Shown here piece by piece: positions 36,131-48,219 of a stretch of DNA of 64,000 nucleotides. The notes under the pieces are model-generated. The model was not told the origin of the DNA. It saw nothing but the letters and a program-made list of their open reading frames with translations, and ran no database searches. The stretch is from Adineta steineri (taxonomy: Eukaryota > Rotifera > Eurotatoria > Adinetida > Adinetidae), in contig CAJNOI010000070.1 of the NCBI GenBank assembly GCA_905250115.1, positions 169,856 through 233,855 of the forward strand, read 5' to 3'. Position numbers and translations under genes: made by a program. The first letter of the stretch is position 1; each line of letters begins with the position of its first letter.

Positions 36131-36836
36131 CCGACATCATCAAGATACAGTCATAAGATTATATTTATATAGATATAAGGATATAAATATATATTTAATT
36201 GGAGGGCGTACTTTAGATTTAGACTATTGTTCTGCATGATTTTTTATGAATTATAATGGATTTCAATTAACTGATATGTCAGTTTATTCTAATGCGCGGA
36301 AATTTAAATTAATCACAATTACTTGAAAATGTTGCATTATCATGAAATTGCAGTCATTATTTTTCTATAGAAGTATAATGTATTACAATGCTCATTATTT
36401 CAAGAAACAGCTATATGAATGAAAACTGTAGTATATCACAAAGATTTTATTTTTTTCCAACATACGCTTTATACCTTTCGCCGAAATATTCACTTATTGC
36501 ATCGACTTTTATTATTCAAAACACTCATTCTAACAATCCGAAACATGTTCTCTGTTGGTAAAAAAGAAACAGTGAAGTGCGTTATTTTATTAGATAGATG
36601 AAGTTTTATTGCATTCTTATCTTCATCACCGCTGTCGCCGAAATTCACCTTCAGAAACCGACGACATACTATTGGCTCATATAAACTTTTGACTTTTTGT
36701 TATTTATACGAAGCGCACTATGAGATATTTGTTTTGGAAAAACAGAAGAATTACATGCCTTTTGCCAAATTATTTTACTTTGTTTTTTCATAAGAACGTG
36801 ACGAAATCAGTTTATTACGATTGCTATTTTTTTACA

Positions 36837-36943
36837 GAGTGTAGGTGGCTAGGTGGATATGGATCGGTATGTGTAGACAAGACTGTTGTATTGAAACATT
36901 TTTCTGACTCAGAAGCATTTTCACTACCCACCCACATCCTTAC
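36837..36943. repeat. Telomere-like hairpin repeat with long spacer
   Basis: Left arm GTGTAGGTGGCTAGGTGG, right arm ACCCACCCACATCCTTAC. The spacer is about 70 bases and contains GTAGACAAGACTG. Confidence 0.65.
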
Positions 36944-37084
36944 ATATAAAGAGCATATACTTTTATCGTTCTTCACTGGATTGTATATAAAAGAGCAATA
37001 TTTATCATAAATCTTTTCAGAACCTAAAGACAAAATAATAACTGAAAACGAATCTATCCATTTTATTCTATTGCTTCTGAGACA

Positions 37085-38076
37085 ATGTCTAATAGAATAA
37101 TTCCGGAATCGAATATAGTTTTACCATCAGAATGGAACAGTACGTACAACAATTTTCATCTTTTCCACATTACTCTTTTTAAATATAATATTTGATTCGA
37201 TTTTTAGCCGGCTTATGTGATTGTTTTGATGACACCAACATCTGTCTGTATGGTCTTTTTTGTCCATGTTTTTTGTTTGGGAATAACGTTAAGAGAACAC
37301 CAAGTATTACTACATGGAGATGTCCCTGCTTTTTATATGGATATAACATAATATGTTTAAATTGTTGGTATATTCATAAGCGGCAACGATTAAATATACG
37401 ACTTGCTTATGGTCTTCCATCAGGATGTGGTGATTGTCCTACGGCAACATTTTGTGGACCATGTGCCTTATGTCAAGAAGCAAGAGAATTAAATATACGA
37501 GGTTTGTAAGATGTTTAGTCACCCTCGTTTGTTTGTTTATCTTCGAGTAAACTAACGTCTCAGTTTTTTTTTGAGAAACTTCAGTAAGAATAATCTCATT
37601 TCATTTTAAAAATAAAACACAACACGCGAGTGGAAGTTAGTAAATATAATCTATTCTTTTATTTTTTAACTTATAACTAAATTGGAAGATAATTATACAG
37701 TATAAACGGTGAATTTTTCTTCTTTTTGTTAGATGACATATTCTTAAATAAAAAATGTAAGTCTAGACGTAATTGTTCTCATACCTTTTCTAAGATAGAC
37801 AAAGTGTACTAGTTCGCTTCCGTTAGAATGATCTACAACCCCAGCTTGGTGAGTGCACATGAAAGCAAACTCGATATGTAAAAGAGATTTTTTAACTGTA
37901 TTGAAATTATACGTAAATGCCTATCGAATACGACGTAAGTAATTGCAACGAGGTCTAAGAACAAACAGCACAATCTTTGTATAAAACATATTTCTTGATC
38001 AATGAAACATTAACTGTTCTTATTTTTTGCTTTAGAAGAAGGAGAAAAGCGTGTTATACAACAACAACCACGATAA
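37085..38076 (+). CDS. PLAC8-domain cysteine-rich protein
   Basis: Exons 37085-37139, 37208-37501 and probably 38036-38076, in phase, give 129 residues. If the last intron is not used, translation ends at 37509 with 118 residues. The PLAC8 signature is clear: W-NTGLCDCFDDTNICLYG, then FCPCFLFGNNV, a central CPCFLYGYNIICLNCWY hydrophobic segment, RLAYGLPSGCGDCPTATFC, and CALCQEARELNIR. Family members (PLAC8, cornifelin, plant FWL/PCR proteins) are membrane-associated. They act in cell-size control, cornification or divalent-metal transport; a specific role cannot be assigned. The optional last exon adds EEGEKRVIQQQPR, a tail style common in the family. Confidence 0.85.
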
Positions 38077-38182
38077 ACAAGTCTTAATCATCTGTTGTTC
38101 AATGACATTAAAATACATGAACTTATTAATTATAAGAGTTTGAAGGAACAAAAGAAAAAGCAAAAATAAAATTTCAAATCTT

Positions 38183-38213
38183 CAGGATGTGAGTGTGGGT
38201 GTGGATGTGATCC
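38183..38213. repeat. Telomere-like repeat, solo left arm
   Basis: CAGGATGTGAGTGTGGGTG then TGGATGTGATCC. No right arm before the next copy at 38310. Confidence 0.6.
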
Positions 38214-38309
38214 TTAGCTGACATTTATTCGATTTCTATTGATTGACAAGGCAACCTTCCCTCATGAAATTTCGGAACAAATGAAGCTTAGATTTGAGTT
38301 CTTACAGCC

Positions 38310-38384
38310 CATCTTGAGGGTGTGGGTGTGGACGTGAGTATTATATCTATCGCACACCCACACCCACACCCACCCTCAAGATGA
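38310..38384. repeat. Telomere-like hairpin repeat, best-preserved copy
   Basis: CATCTTGAGGGTGTGGGTGT on the left. CACACCCACACCCACCCTC then AAGATG on the right. The spacer is GAGTATTATATCTATCG. The outer nine bases CATCTTGAG pair exactly with CTCAAGATG, defining the element ends. Confidence 0.88.
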
Positions 38385-38616
38385 TAGTCCATCAATCCTA
38401 TTTCGAATCCAACTATACAGTTTTATTTAGATATTATTCATAAAGAATAATCATTATACTACTGAGTCCTTTCAGTTTGTTAATGAACAAATAAATAGAA
38501 ATAATTTTATAGACAAGAGTGAATTATTTTTATTTAGTAATATTTCTTATTTCACTCTGTTAAATATAATATAAAGTAAAGAAAGGATAATTGTTTATTT
38601 TATCATACGAAGTTTG

Positions 38617-41577
38617 CTATTGGCTCAAATTTGTTGATTTGCTGGTTTTCATGACGACCACCGTTGAACCATTCATTGGCGTTACACGATTTTTTGACAG
38701 TATTCTATTTGCAGTCTTAGATATCAGACGAGATACTGGAATAAAAAATAATTTCATGAGAAGAAAGAATAAGCCAAAAACTTCTAAAACAACAATTGTG
38801 AAAAGAAGACTACGAAAAACAATTTCAGTTTGTCTGGCAATTGGTTGTTGTAAATTTCTAACATAGAATATATTCTCATCAATTATAACACTAATATTAG
38901 TTTGTGTTCGATAGAAGAATGTATATCGACTTTCATTAGTAAACAGTTCGTCAGAATTAACATTGAACGTGGATGACCAAATTGCACTGAATGTAGATGA
39001 ACCATCATCAGTCAATGGATCAGTTTGATTGACAATTTGAGTTAATTCAATAGAAAATGTACTTGATTCAGCAAGAACCTCATCGGATGATGATGAAACA
39101 TACGTTGATGCAAAATCGAGAGCCATCAATACAAACCTTTGAATTACAGAAAGAAAAACGACATTTTAATATTAATTATTAATAATATAACTATTTTTCT
39201 TCAATCGATTCATAAAAAAAATAACGCACACCTAAATATTAATTCTATTTCTTAAATTATTCATTATGAATTAGTTCAAAAACATTTTTCTGTGTAATTT
39301 ATACCTTCCATCTTCAATTTCTGCTGATGGTCCACTAAGACCAAGTCGAATGGCTCCAATCGTTTTCAATCCTGGTAATACGAGTTGAACACTAATCTGG
39401 TGAACTGGAAGTAAAATGGCTAAACTTAATGTAGTTTCATTATACTTTGTTTGACAACTGGTAATTGGTATTATAGTAACTTTATTACCATTAAGACGTT
39501 GTACATAAAAATAATCTTCACAAGTAAACGATGTTTGAACAAGATCAATATTAAGTGTAAATAGTTGAGAATTAAGTAAATCAAATATATGTTGACTTTC
39601 TTTTGTAGAACGACGAGGATCCCATCTCTTTTGAGTTGTTGTCGTAAATTTTGCATTACGCAACGTGATATCACATGCAAATGTACTATTATTAGTAACA
39701 TATTCAATTGGATATTGATGAAGATAAGCATTAGAAAAATAATATGCTGATACAACAAGAACAATTATTGCAGCTGAGATTAGACCACCGAACCACATCT
39801 AAATAGAATAGCATGTTTTATTTTTAACGGTGTTATATTAAAAATCAAAATCAAAGTTTTCTTCATGGATCTACTAAAAGCCTAAGTTATAAGAAATTGT
39901 TTAATAAATTCAATCTATATTCTTCTTCTTCTACAATCATAACATATACAAATAAAATACCTCTCCTTCACCAATGAGATCCATTTTTCTAAAAATTTTC
40001 TTGGCTCGATCTCGAATAAAGTGATGATCAGGACAATAAACTTCTGAAATTGATATGCTAATTGCAATAGTAAAGCCAATTATTATGAAAAATAATACCC
40101 AAGTAATTGGTGATACAACTAAACAATGAATTGATTTTGGATTGAAAATAAACATATTTTGTATAAGTAAATCATCAAAAACAATATTCTCAGGTGAATC
40201 AGGATACTCTTGATATTGTTCAATTGATTTAAATGCTGAATAGGAGACTTCACCAACAGCTCCATATGGACAGAAAAAATCTTCGGAACAATTAATTAAT
40301 GATGACTGAGGATAACATAATTCAATTCCACTATAATTTCGACTAGTACCACGATTACAAGGTGCTGTACTTGTGACATCTATGGTTGTGTTTGTATTCG
40401 AATAAGTATTTGGAGATGCTACAAGAATACCAATTCCATTACCTAGACGATCTAGAAGACCTAAATGACCAATAGAAGAGCAGACGATACGAATAAAAGA
40501 AGGATCCGTAATTCGATGACGAATTTGTTGACTATTAGGATATATATAAATTGGCTGTATCAAATCAGAAAATCCATCTGATTGAATATCATAAATATGT
40601 ACTGATGATGAAATCCATTGATAAGTTGAATAAGAATAAGTATTAACTAAAATGACTGCTTTATTACCATGCTTATCTAACCATGCTACACTTTTTCCAT
40701 AGCCCATTAAATCAAGTCCATTCTGACGAGTACTAATTGGATTATGTGTATCATTCAATGAATACAAAAAAACTGTATTGAGAGATTGAATACCAATTAG
40801 TACATGTTGTGTTTGCCAACAAATACTCACTGACATAACTAATTGTGCAATATAAGTTCGACTTTGTGTGATCAAACGAATGGAACGTGGATCACTCCAT
40901 GGATACTGTACAATATTGCTAATATCAAATTTATTTAGACTTATTGGACATGATAATGATGAATTTAATCGAATGATAAAACCACATTCAACTGCAGCTG
41001 TGGATGATGATTGACAATATCCAACTACAACGGCATACTCTTGATTTGAACCAATATCCATTGCTCGAGGAGAAATACCGAGATTGTTTAACCATACGAT
41101 CAATTCAATCGTTGGATATACTTTATAAAATAATACAAAATCATCAGCAATACCATATACACCAGTACCATCTCCATTAAATGCAATCACAAAATTATCT
41201 TGTGTCGTATAGTTATACACAATCTGTTCATTACTTAGTTGAATGTTACACGTTCTATTACAAATAAAATAACCGATGACATTATTTCCTTGAAAATCGA
41301 TGCAATTATAAACAAATGAGAGATTATTTGAGACTGGTACAACAACACTATAGACAAAATCACATGTTGTTAAACTATACTTGATTTCACAGCTAGAACT
41401 ATTTGTATTTGGGAAATATTCGACATAATATACCAAAGCAAAATTATCAATACTAACTAGAAATTGATCATTTATAGCAATTTTAATTCCATAAAGATCA
41501 TAATCAGTAGATACTTTTGTATATGTTAATATATTATATATACAAGAGAATAGGAGAATAATTTTGATAGATATCAT
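38617..41577 (-). CDS. Large two-ectodomain membrane protein, unrecognised
   Basis: Exons 39961-41577, 39305-39798 and 38617-39136, in phase, give 876 residues. Signal peptide MISIKIILLFSCIYNILTY. The first ectodomain of about 480 residues is rich in N-glycosylation sequons and beta-strand-like repeats (YGIADDFVLFYKVYP, YAVVVGYCQSS, HVLIGIQSLNTVFLYSLND) and ends in a Cys-rich stretch (SAPCNRGTSRNYSGIELCYP). A first helix follows at WVLFFIIIGFTIAISISI, then a short basic loop, a second helix at GGLISAAIIVLVVSAYYF, and a second ectodomain of about 250 residues. The last helix is FRSLLFTIVVLEVFGLFFLL, with a short cytosolic tail. Not recognised; possibly a lineage-specific receptor or adhesion protein. 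A conserved architecture elsewhere would be needed to name it. Confidence 0.72.
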
Positions 41578-42728
41578 TGCAACTAAATGAGAAGTGTCGA
41601 TCTTTTCTAATGATTACTATTTTTCTTTGTAAGTATACTTGTTAATTATTGATGACAATCATACATTCATTTATTCTTCCGTTTTCCTATGTCTATTCTC
41701 ATTATCTCAATACTGATTTAACATGAATAGTGAGAGAAAAAAAAATGAAACTACTCAATCATAAGTGCTATTAGTATAGCATTTGTTTCTAAAGTCTAAT
41801 ATCATAATTGACAATTCTACGTATACTTTTTCTTTGTTTTTTATATATCATTAAATGTTAGCAAAATTTAATTTGATATTATTTTTCAATCTATTAATGC
41901 ATATACAGAATATATTTGTGATTGAAGTACTCAAATTGAACTATTGGGCAATGAGAAAAATTAATGAAAATTTATTTTTATCATTTGTAACTATGAACAT
42001 ATAGATTATTTTACTTGAATTAAGTGTAAATGTAAAACTGATTTGTTAAAGATGTGGTTTTGGCTAGTGGGCGATGTAAGTACGAGTACGAATATATATT
42101 AATATCATATGACATTGAGAATTTAATAGTTATGTATAGAAGTGTGACGAGCAAAATATTTGTTTCGTATAATGATTGTGAGTGTGAATATCGATAAGGA
42201 TCATGAATTGATTTAATATTCACATCCTTCATTCAGAATTATTCAATAGATTTCCAGTGTCTTGAACAAAGTATACTTTCTATAAAATCTAATGTAATAT
42301 TCATAAGATTAACATATATCAGAATATGATAACTATTATGTAGTATTATTTTGAAGAATGTTTAGCATTATATTTTTTATACTCTAGCACACGAAATCAA
42401 AAAAACAAAATTAAACATAGATAAATACATTTACTGAACACTTTTTTAACGTACATTTTCATCTGACCGAATAGCTTCTAATATATCCTGGTTCGGTAAT
42501 ATATACTTGTATATATCAGTATACACTTTAAAGTAGCATTCAAACGTATTTTTACTTTAGCTCAAACTAATTCTGTTATCGTACAGTTCTGCTTATCATT
42601 TACTAAATATTTCATTTATGACAATACAGATTCAACATAAGCATTGCTGGAAGGTAATGAAAATAAAAAACATACGAGTTTTTTATAATTGATTTTGACA
42701 AAGTAATCGGCTAAAACATGGAGAGTTT
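41578..42728. other. Intergenic between two minus-strand genes
   Basis: AT-rich. It contains a weak telomere-like hairpin at 42173-42231. No gene recognised. Confidence 0.45.
42173..42231. repeat. Degenerate telomere-like hairpin
   Basis: AATGATTGTGAGTGTGAATA on the left, ATATTCACATCCTTCATT on the right. The G-rich character is mostly lost. Confidence 0.4.
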
Positions 42729-44265
42729 TCATTGAAAATTTAAAAGACAAAAAAATCTAAAAAGCAGAAAACCTTCAAAAAGTAGAACTTTTCTGCTAAA
42801 AGCAGAAGAGGTGGCAACACTGGTGGTTGTATAGTTTTGATCGCCAATAGTGCCGTTTGATATTCCTCGATGAGTGATGAAATATACTGCAAATGTACCT
42901 AACCAATGTCCTCCTTCGTAATGATTTTCATCGATAGCTATTAATCCTGCTTCAGCATTTCTTTGACTTAATTTAAGCAGTTGATCATGACGTTCTTTTT
43001 GTTGAGTATCAAAAGATAGAACATCAACGATTCCCTCTAGCATCCATGCACGACTAAGACATAAACCAGCTAAATGAATCAGTTTAGGATCTGTCGGATC
43101 AGCTATTGATGGTGGCTCGAGACTGACAGGTAGAGTTTCTGTTGGAAGAAATTGATTGAACCATTTTACAAAGTCTTGAGGTTTATTATACATAACACGT
43201 CGCATCAAGTCAGCTTCAGCTAGGCCAGCAGAAAGAAAATCTTCACCCGATGGTTCATAATCAAATGGATAGTTTTTATTCGCCAAATAAAATGCAAGTG
43301 AACGTTGTTCAATCAATTGTGCAAATGCAGTATTATTCATTCGACGGGCATAATCAAGTGAAAGACCAAGTGCAAAAGCTGTTTGACTATGTTCACCACT
43401 ACGAACAGGATATGATAGTTTTGGAAGCCATGATGATAAACGCGAGACAATCAACGTTTCTAATGGACGTATATTCTCACGCCATTGATGAATTTCTTCA
43501 GAGTTCTAGAAATTTCAAGATAAAATTACATATCAATCTACTATATATCTACATGTTAAGTATAATTATGCTAATTTCTCTACTAAAATTTATCTCTGAT
43601 TCTCATTGAAATTTCAAGTATTTTTTCGATCTAATATTTTGAAAGATTGATATTTTTTTAAGCCTACTTGTTTTTCTTCGTTTGCCCATTCGTCTAATTC
43701 TGTAGTCAATTGTAAAAACCATGCTAAACCATAGGGACGTTCAAAGGTTTGTCGTTGTTCACTACCTATATATTTCATTTCATTCTCAAGTTTTTCTTGA
43801 GTAAAACTTTTTCCGAGTGCTTGACGACATTCTACAGTTAGATTTGTATCAATTCGAGCAAGACGAGCCAAAAGCCAATGACCATGAACAGCTGAATGCC
43901 AATCATAACAACCAAAAAATGCAGGTGTTAAATCACGGGGAGCCTGAACATCATCATCTGACGAAAGAACATGAGCCAGTTTATTTGGATACTCTCGATG
44001 AACACAAGACAGAGCAAGATCAGCAAAATGGCGACGCATTGTAGCGGCATCTTTATTATCAATTATAAAAAGAAATCATCTATTTTTCATTTAATAGATC
44101 TCAAAAATATAATCAACGATATTTGAATATGATATGCATAGAACTACTTGTATATTTACCTGTTACTGCGTTATTTTTCTCAATGATTTGTTTTCTAGCA
44201 GTGCTTGATGGTGAAGCAATTGTAATAGTAATTATTAATAGAAATAAAAAAGAGATGTATGCCAT
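42729..44265 (-). CDS. Secreted DUF2891 protein (bacterial-type family)
   Basis: Exons 44160-44265, 43668-44050 and 42729-43505, in phase, give 421 residues. The start MAYISFLFLLIITITIASPS is a signal peptide. DUF2891 landmarks are FFGCYDWHSAVHGHWLLARL, FERPYGLAWFLQL, HSQTAFALGLSLDYARRMNN, FLSAGLAEADLM and EGGHWLGTFAVYFI. The family is predicted to be an alpha-helical (toroid-like) domain of unknown activity, known mainly from bacteria. Horizontal origin is therefore likely although the gene now has introns. The last about 30 codons (after TTTSVATSS) read through sequence that looks like a transposon end (GTTGCCACC followed by AGCAGAAAAGTTCT), so the native C-terminus may be replaced. Confidence 0.78.
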
Positions 44266-45280
44266 CATTATATACGCAAAAGAAATGACAGTAACGTTTG
44301 ACGTTCGTTTTTAAATATGTTGAATAGGCACAATCATAAACCATCATATATATTACTGTAATTTATTGTTTCTTTTTTATCGATTATACATTATCAAAAC
44401 TTAAACTGTTGTATAACGATTATAAAGTGCAATAAATTGATTACCTGTACCATTTTATGACACGGCGATATATAGCTGAAATATAAATATACTTGAAATA
44501 GTAAGCTTCATCTATTTATGATTGTCATTCTTTCATCTGATCTTATTTTATATAGAGTAGAAGATTTTTTTTCTTTTCTTTTATACTGGCAAATATTAGA
44601 CCATGAAATAGTCAAGTGAAAACAAAAACAGTTTTATCATGATTCATACGATTGAGTGTGAATATAGATAATTCTTCTTGTATCACATTGATCTGACATC
44701 ATTTATAGATAATGATTATTAGATAAATCATACTATACATGTTTATAATAATTAATTTTCTTCTTTCATAAATATTCATTATCTATTACTTTTAAATTTA
44801 AAAGATTTTAATCAATAATTTAGGAATTAAGTCAACTCAAAAACTTAGTTTTTATATTCAGATCATTTATAGAAAAATTATTTACTATGAAAAGAAAAAT
44901 ATTTTTCATTTCATTAATATTAAAATCATAATTATGTAAAATTCAAATAAATATAATCGTAACTACATGAAAAAATATGAATATTAAACAGATTGAATGT
45001 AAACAATAAATCATAATATTAACAAAAAAAATATTGAAAGCAAAGTGCAAAATAAAAGAATGAATTCTATATTTTTCGAAGATATGAATATAGATAACCC
45101 TGATGAATATTTTATAAGAATGATAGAAATTATAAAGTATATCATAGTGTCAATTTTTCTGATAATTAAACTCTTTGCTTTTTGCATTTATTAAATATTA
45201 TATTTTGTAATGAATTAAAGCGGATTTGAAAAATATAAACAATCACATAATCATATTATATTTTGGTTTGAAAAACAAAA
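44266..45280. other. Intergenic, no feature seen
   Basis: Strongly AT-rich. It should contain the DUF2891 promoter. No frame or repeat recognised. Confidence 0.45.
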
Positions 45281-45281
45281 T

Positions 45282-46003
45282 GTTGCTCTGGCAGATTAAT
45301 ATTTCCATTAATCTGCATATTTTCGTCATTGCAACATGCATTTGGTCAGTGAAGTCCATTTACCTCTTAATAAGTTGTAATAAGTAACTTTTCTCAATAA
45401 TACGTAGTGCACAACATCGATTTTGTCTTTATAAATATTCTTTTGACAGAACATGAGAGAAAAGAATCATTCAAATATTAGATTATCTACTTTTTCTTAA
45501 AGATCATCAAAGAAATGATCGTTTCAAAAAAACTATGTATTTTATTTTTACAGTCTTTACTATTCATGTTAATAACACAATAGACAAGAAATAAATGATA
45601 AGTATAATTATATGACATATAAACAATTAATACAGATTTATAAGATATGCAATCATTGATAGAATTCGTCAAATATTCTATATACTCAAAACTAGACTTT
45701 TGATCTTATTATGAATAATATTACAAATGGATCGTCATTCTTTAATATTCATCATATTGTTCATATACATATAGATAAGGATGAACTTTTTTATTGACTC
45801 ATATAATTCGTATTATTGAATAACAAAGTTTTGTAGATCCAATCTTAGTATTAATGAAGATTATATAATTTATAAGCGAGTTTCTAATCTTGAAAACAGA
45901 GTACTTGAATGAATCCTAAGTAGAATGTGTAAAAACGTAGTAGATGTTGTGCACTACATACTATCGAAATAAATTCCTTACTACAACTTAACAAGAGGTA
46001 AAA
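45282..46003. mobile_element. Inverted-repeat element A
   Basis: Terminal arms of about 60 bp: left TTTACCTCTTAATAAGTTGT at 45359, right end ACAACTTAACAAGAGGTAAA at about 45981-46000. The inner arm sequence GTGCACAACATC matches GATGTTGTGCAC. A flanking small hairpin (GCAGATTAAT...ATTAATCTGC) between GTTGCTCTGGC and CATTGCAAC sits at 45282-45335. It is shared with element B at 46.96 kb. The interior is AT-rich and noncoding. The right end abuts the ATG at 46006. Confidence 0.65.
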
Positions 46004-46599
46004 ATATGAATAAAGTTTATAAAAATATAATTAAAAGTGTGGAAAAAAGTGATCAAGAACCAGAACAATCTATTGAAATACAATTGTCAGAATCAATACT
46101 TCTTCCTATGATACCGCTACCTACAACAACATCTTCAAAATCATTACCATTGCAACTACCATCAGTTGTATCTGCATCATATGCAGAATCAAAGCGTATA
46201 ACACATGTACTCACAACCATCATCTAATAAAACTCAGTTATCATCAACCTTATCATCAGTGACTGATTCCAGGAATACTTAACTACTATGAGATATTATT
46301 ATTCGTTACTCAACAATATAAACAACGCTTCGAAACGTATAGATACACATAAAATTTTAAAAAATGAATTATTTCAATATTTAAATGGCCAAAAATCAAT
46401 ATCATTAAATAATCAAAATATTCGTATATCAAATGATGAAGAACGTTTATTATGTTTATCAATGCTTGCAACATTTATTCTTCGTCAATTACCTAGAGGT
46501 GATTTAGATGATGCAAAAACTGAAATATTACTACAATTAATTCTTGATATTACTGACAGTAAACAACAAAAAGAATTTCGTGTTATATTTCTTGATCGT

Positions 46600-46643
46600 G
46601 GGTATGTAATAAAGTATCACAGTCATCACATACCCACACCCTA
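46600..46643. repeat. Telomere-like hairpin at an exon end
   Basis: GGGTATGTAATAAAGTATC, then CACATACCCACACCC. It starts exactly at the inferred 5' splice site (GTATGT) of the long intron. Confidence 0.55.
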
Positions 46644-46959
46644 ATCATTAATATTTGCGTGTAATCTTGAATAATGAATAAAATAGAAAAATATGTAAAG
46701 ATTTATCAGATTGAGTGTTATATAGAACTTCTACATCATTTTATAACATAATCAAAGATTTTTAAACAGAGACATTCCATTTACTAATGAACCTGACTTA
46801 GTTTGAATGTTTCTGACAAACGATCCAATTAATATTAGACAAAATAATATACAAGTTATTCAATAAAATGCGGCATAATTTTTAATGTCTTGTTTTCTTC
46901 TCAACGAATGAAAACGAATATAATAAACATTAATCAAGATCACTTTGAATCCATTGAAA

Positions 46960-47228
46960 GTGTTGCTCTGGCAGACTAGTGTTGTGCCACCAATCCACAC
47001 AATGTCGTCATCGCAACATGTATTTGATCGGAGAAAATCATTTACCTTGGTAAGTTTGTAATAAGTAATTTTTCTCGATAATCTGTGGAGCACGACATTG
47101 AGTTTGTCTTTGCAAATGCCACATCGAAGATGTAGAAAGGAAAGTGAAATGTGTAAACATAATGTAGATGTCGTACTCCAAACATTATTGCAAAAGTTAC
47201 TTATTTCAACTTACCAAGAGATTTATTT
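46960..47228. mobile_element. Inverted-repeat element B, related to element A
   Basis: It has the same flanking block as A (GTTGCTCTGGCAGA, later GCAACATGTATTTG), then left arm TTTACCTTGGTAAGTTTGTA at about 47039. The right arm TTTCAACTTACCAAGAGATT ends near 47225. The core is about 190 bp against about 640 bp for A. It ends shortly before the R-SNARE start codon. Confidence 0.6.
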
Positions 47229-47261
47229 TTTTATTGTGGTCACAAGACAATTAATTAAACT

Positions 47262-47603
47262 ATGGCATCATCATATGAAAATCCAGCTCGTTCCACACAG
47301 TATCAAACAACAAAAGAATTTAACAATCTTCAAGCAGATGTCAATCAAGTGGTAGAAATTATGAAAAATAATATGGAGCAAGTTCTTGACCGTGATGCTG
47401 ACTTAGGTGGACTAGTCGTTCGTGTTGATAGACTAAAAGATGATGCATTTATATTTAGACAAGAGACAAGTAACTTAAAGAAAAAATATTGGTGGAAAAA
47501 TGTCAAAATGTGGGCTATTATTTCTATTATTGTGATTATTGTTTTATTCATTGTGATTGTTGTTGCGGTTACTCAATCAAATAAAAATAATAATAATGGG
47601 TAA
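47262..47603 (+). CDS. VAMP: R-SNARE, synaptobrevin/VAMP-like
   Basis: 113 residues, single exon. The SNARE motif starts FNNLQADVNQVVEIMKNNME and continues VLDRDADLGGLVVRVDRL, with the zero-layer Arg at 44. KLxxKYWW-type juxtamembrane KKKYWWKNVKMW (73-84) precedes the C-terminal anchor AIISIIVIIVLFIVIVVAV and a short Lys/Asn tail. R-SNAREs on vesicles pair with three Q-SNARE helices to drive membrane fusion. A short N-terminus (no longin domain) makes it VAMP2/3/8-like. Animal VAMP genes usually have introns. This intronless copy lies between exons of another gene in the same direction, so a retrocopy is possible. Confidence 0.9.
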   Translation: MASSYENPARSTQYQTTKEFNNLQADVNQVVEIMKNNMEQVLDRDADLGGLVVRVDRLKDDAFIFRQETSNLKKKYWWKNVKMWAIISIIVIIVLFIVIVVAVTQSNKNNNNG

Positions 47604-48153
47604 TCAAAATACTACCGGTACAAAATATAATGAAATCGGAGGATGAATACTCTCCAATGAGGACAATTTTTTTCTCGGTGTATTTCGTTTATTAAAAGAT
47701 TTCTTTTTTTATGTGTTTCAACGTCTTATCTGCATTCCTTTCGTTAACAAAACACTATATTTGTCCATGTCTTTTATCACTCTTTATGTATATTACGTTT
47801 GAAATGATCGTATTTTCATCCAGCTTTTTTTATTTTGTTTTATACCAATGACAATTAATCATTAGTATAGGACTATATTTGTTTGAATTCATTCTTTTTC
47901 TTTTTTCAGAAAAAAAATAAAAATAAAAGAAATTCTCCAACAACTTTTAACAATACAAGAAGGTATTGAATTTGCACAAACTACTGAAATGATGATGATG
48001 ATGATGATTTATTATTTGAAGATGAAACAGTATTTGAACGTATTTTTGCATTAAAAGAAATGTTTCTCGAAAATGTTCAAAATTCTGTTGCCAAATTAAA
48101 TCGTGCAGTAATTAATACATCAAAATTTGCTCGTAGTGCAGGTCATACAACAA

Positions 48154-48219
48154 CTAGGTGGGTGGGTTGGGGTGGGGGTGAGGAGACGATATAGATCCAC
48201 ACCAACACCCACCCTAGCA
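48154..48219. repeat. Telomere-like hairpin coinciding with a 60-bp intron
   Basis: CTAGGTGGGTGGGTTGGGGT on the left, ACACCAACACCCACCCTAG on the right. Read as an intron (48158-48217) it starts GTGGGT and ends CCCTAG, and splicing keeps the frame open to a stop at 48257. Confidence 0.65.

Larger units (their letters stand above)
35493..37084. other. Gene-free stretch with three telomere-like hairpins
   Basis: Hairpins lie at 35966-36013, 36048-36130 and 36837-36943. The part 35600-35900 is less AT-rich than usual but shows no frame or arms I can name. Confidence 0.5.

Noticed and set aside
43250..44044. Plus-strand frames of 119 and 75 codons
   Set aside because: Antisense shadows of the DUF2891 exons.
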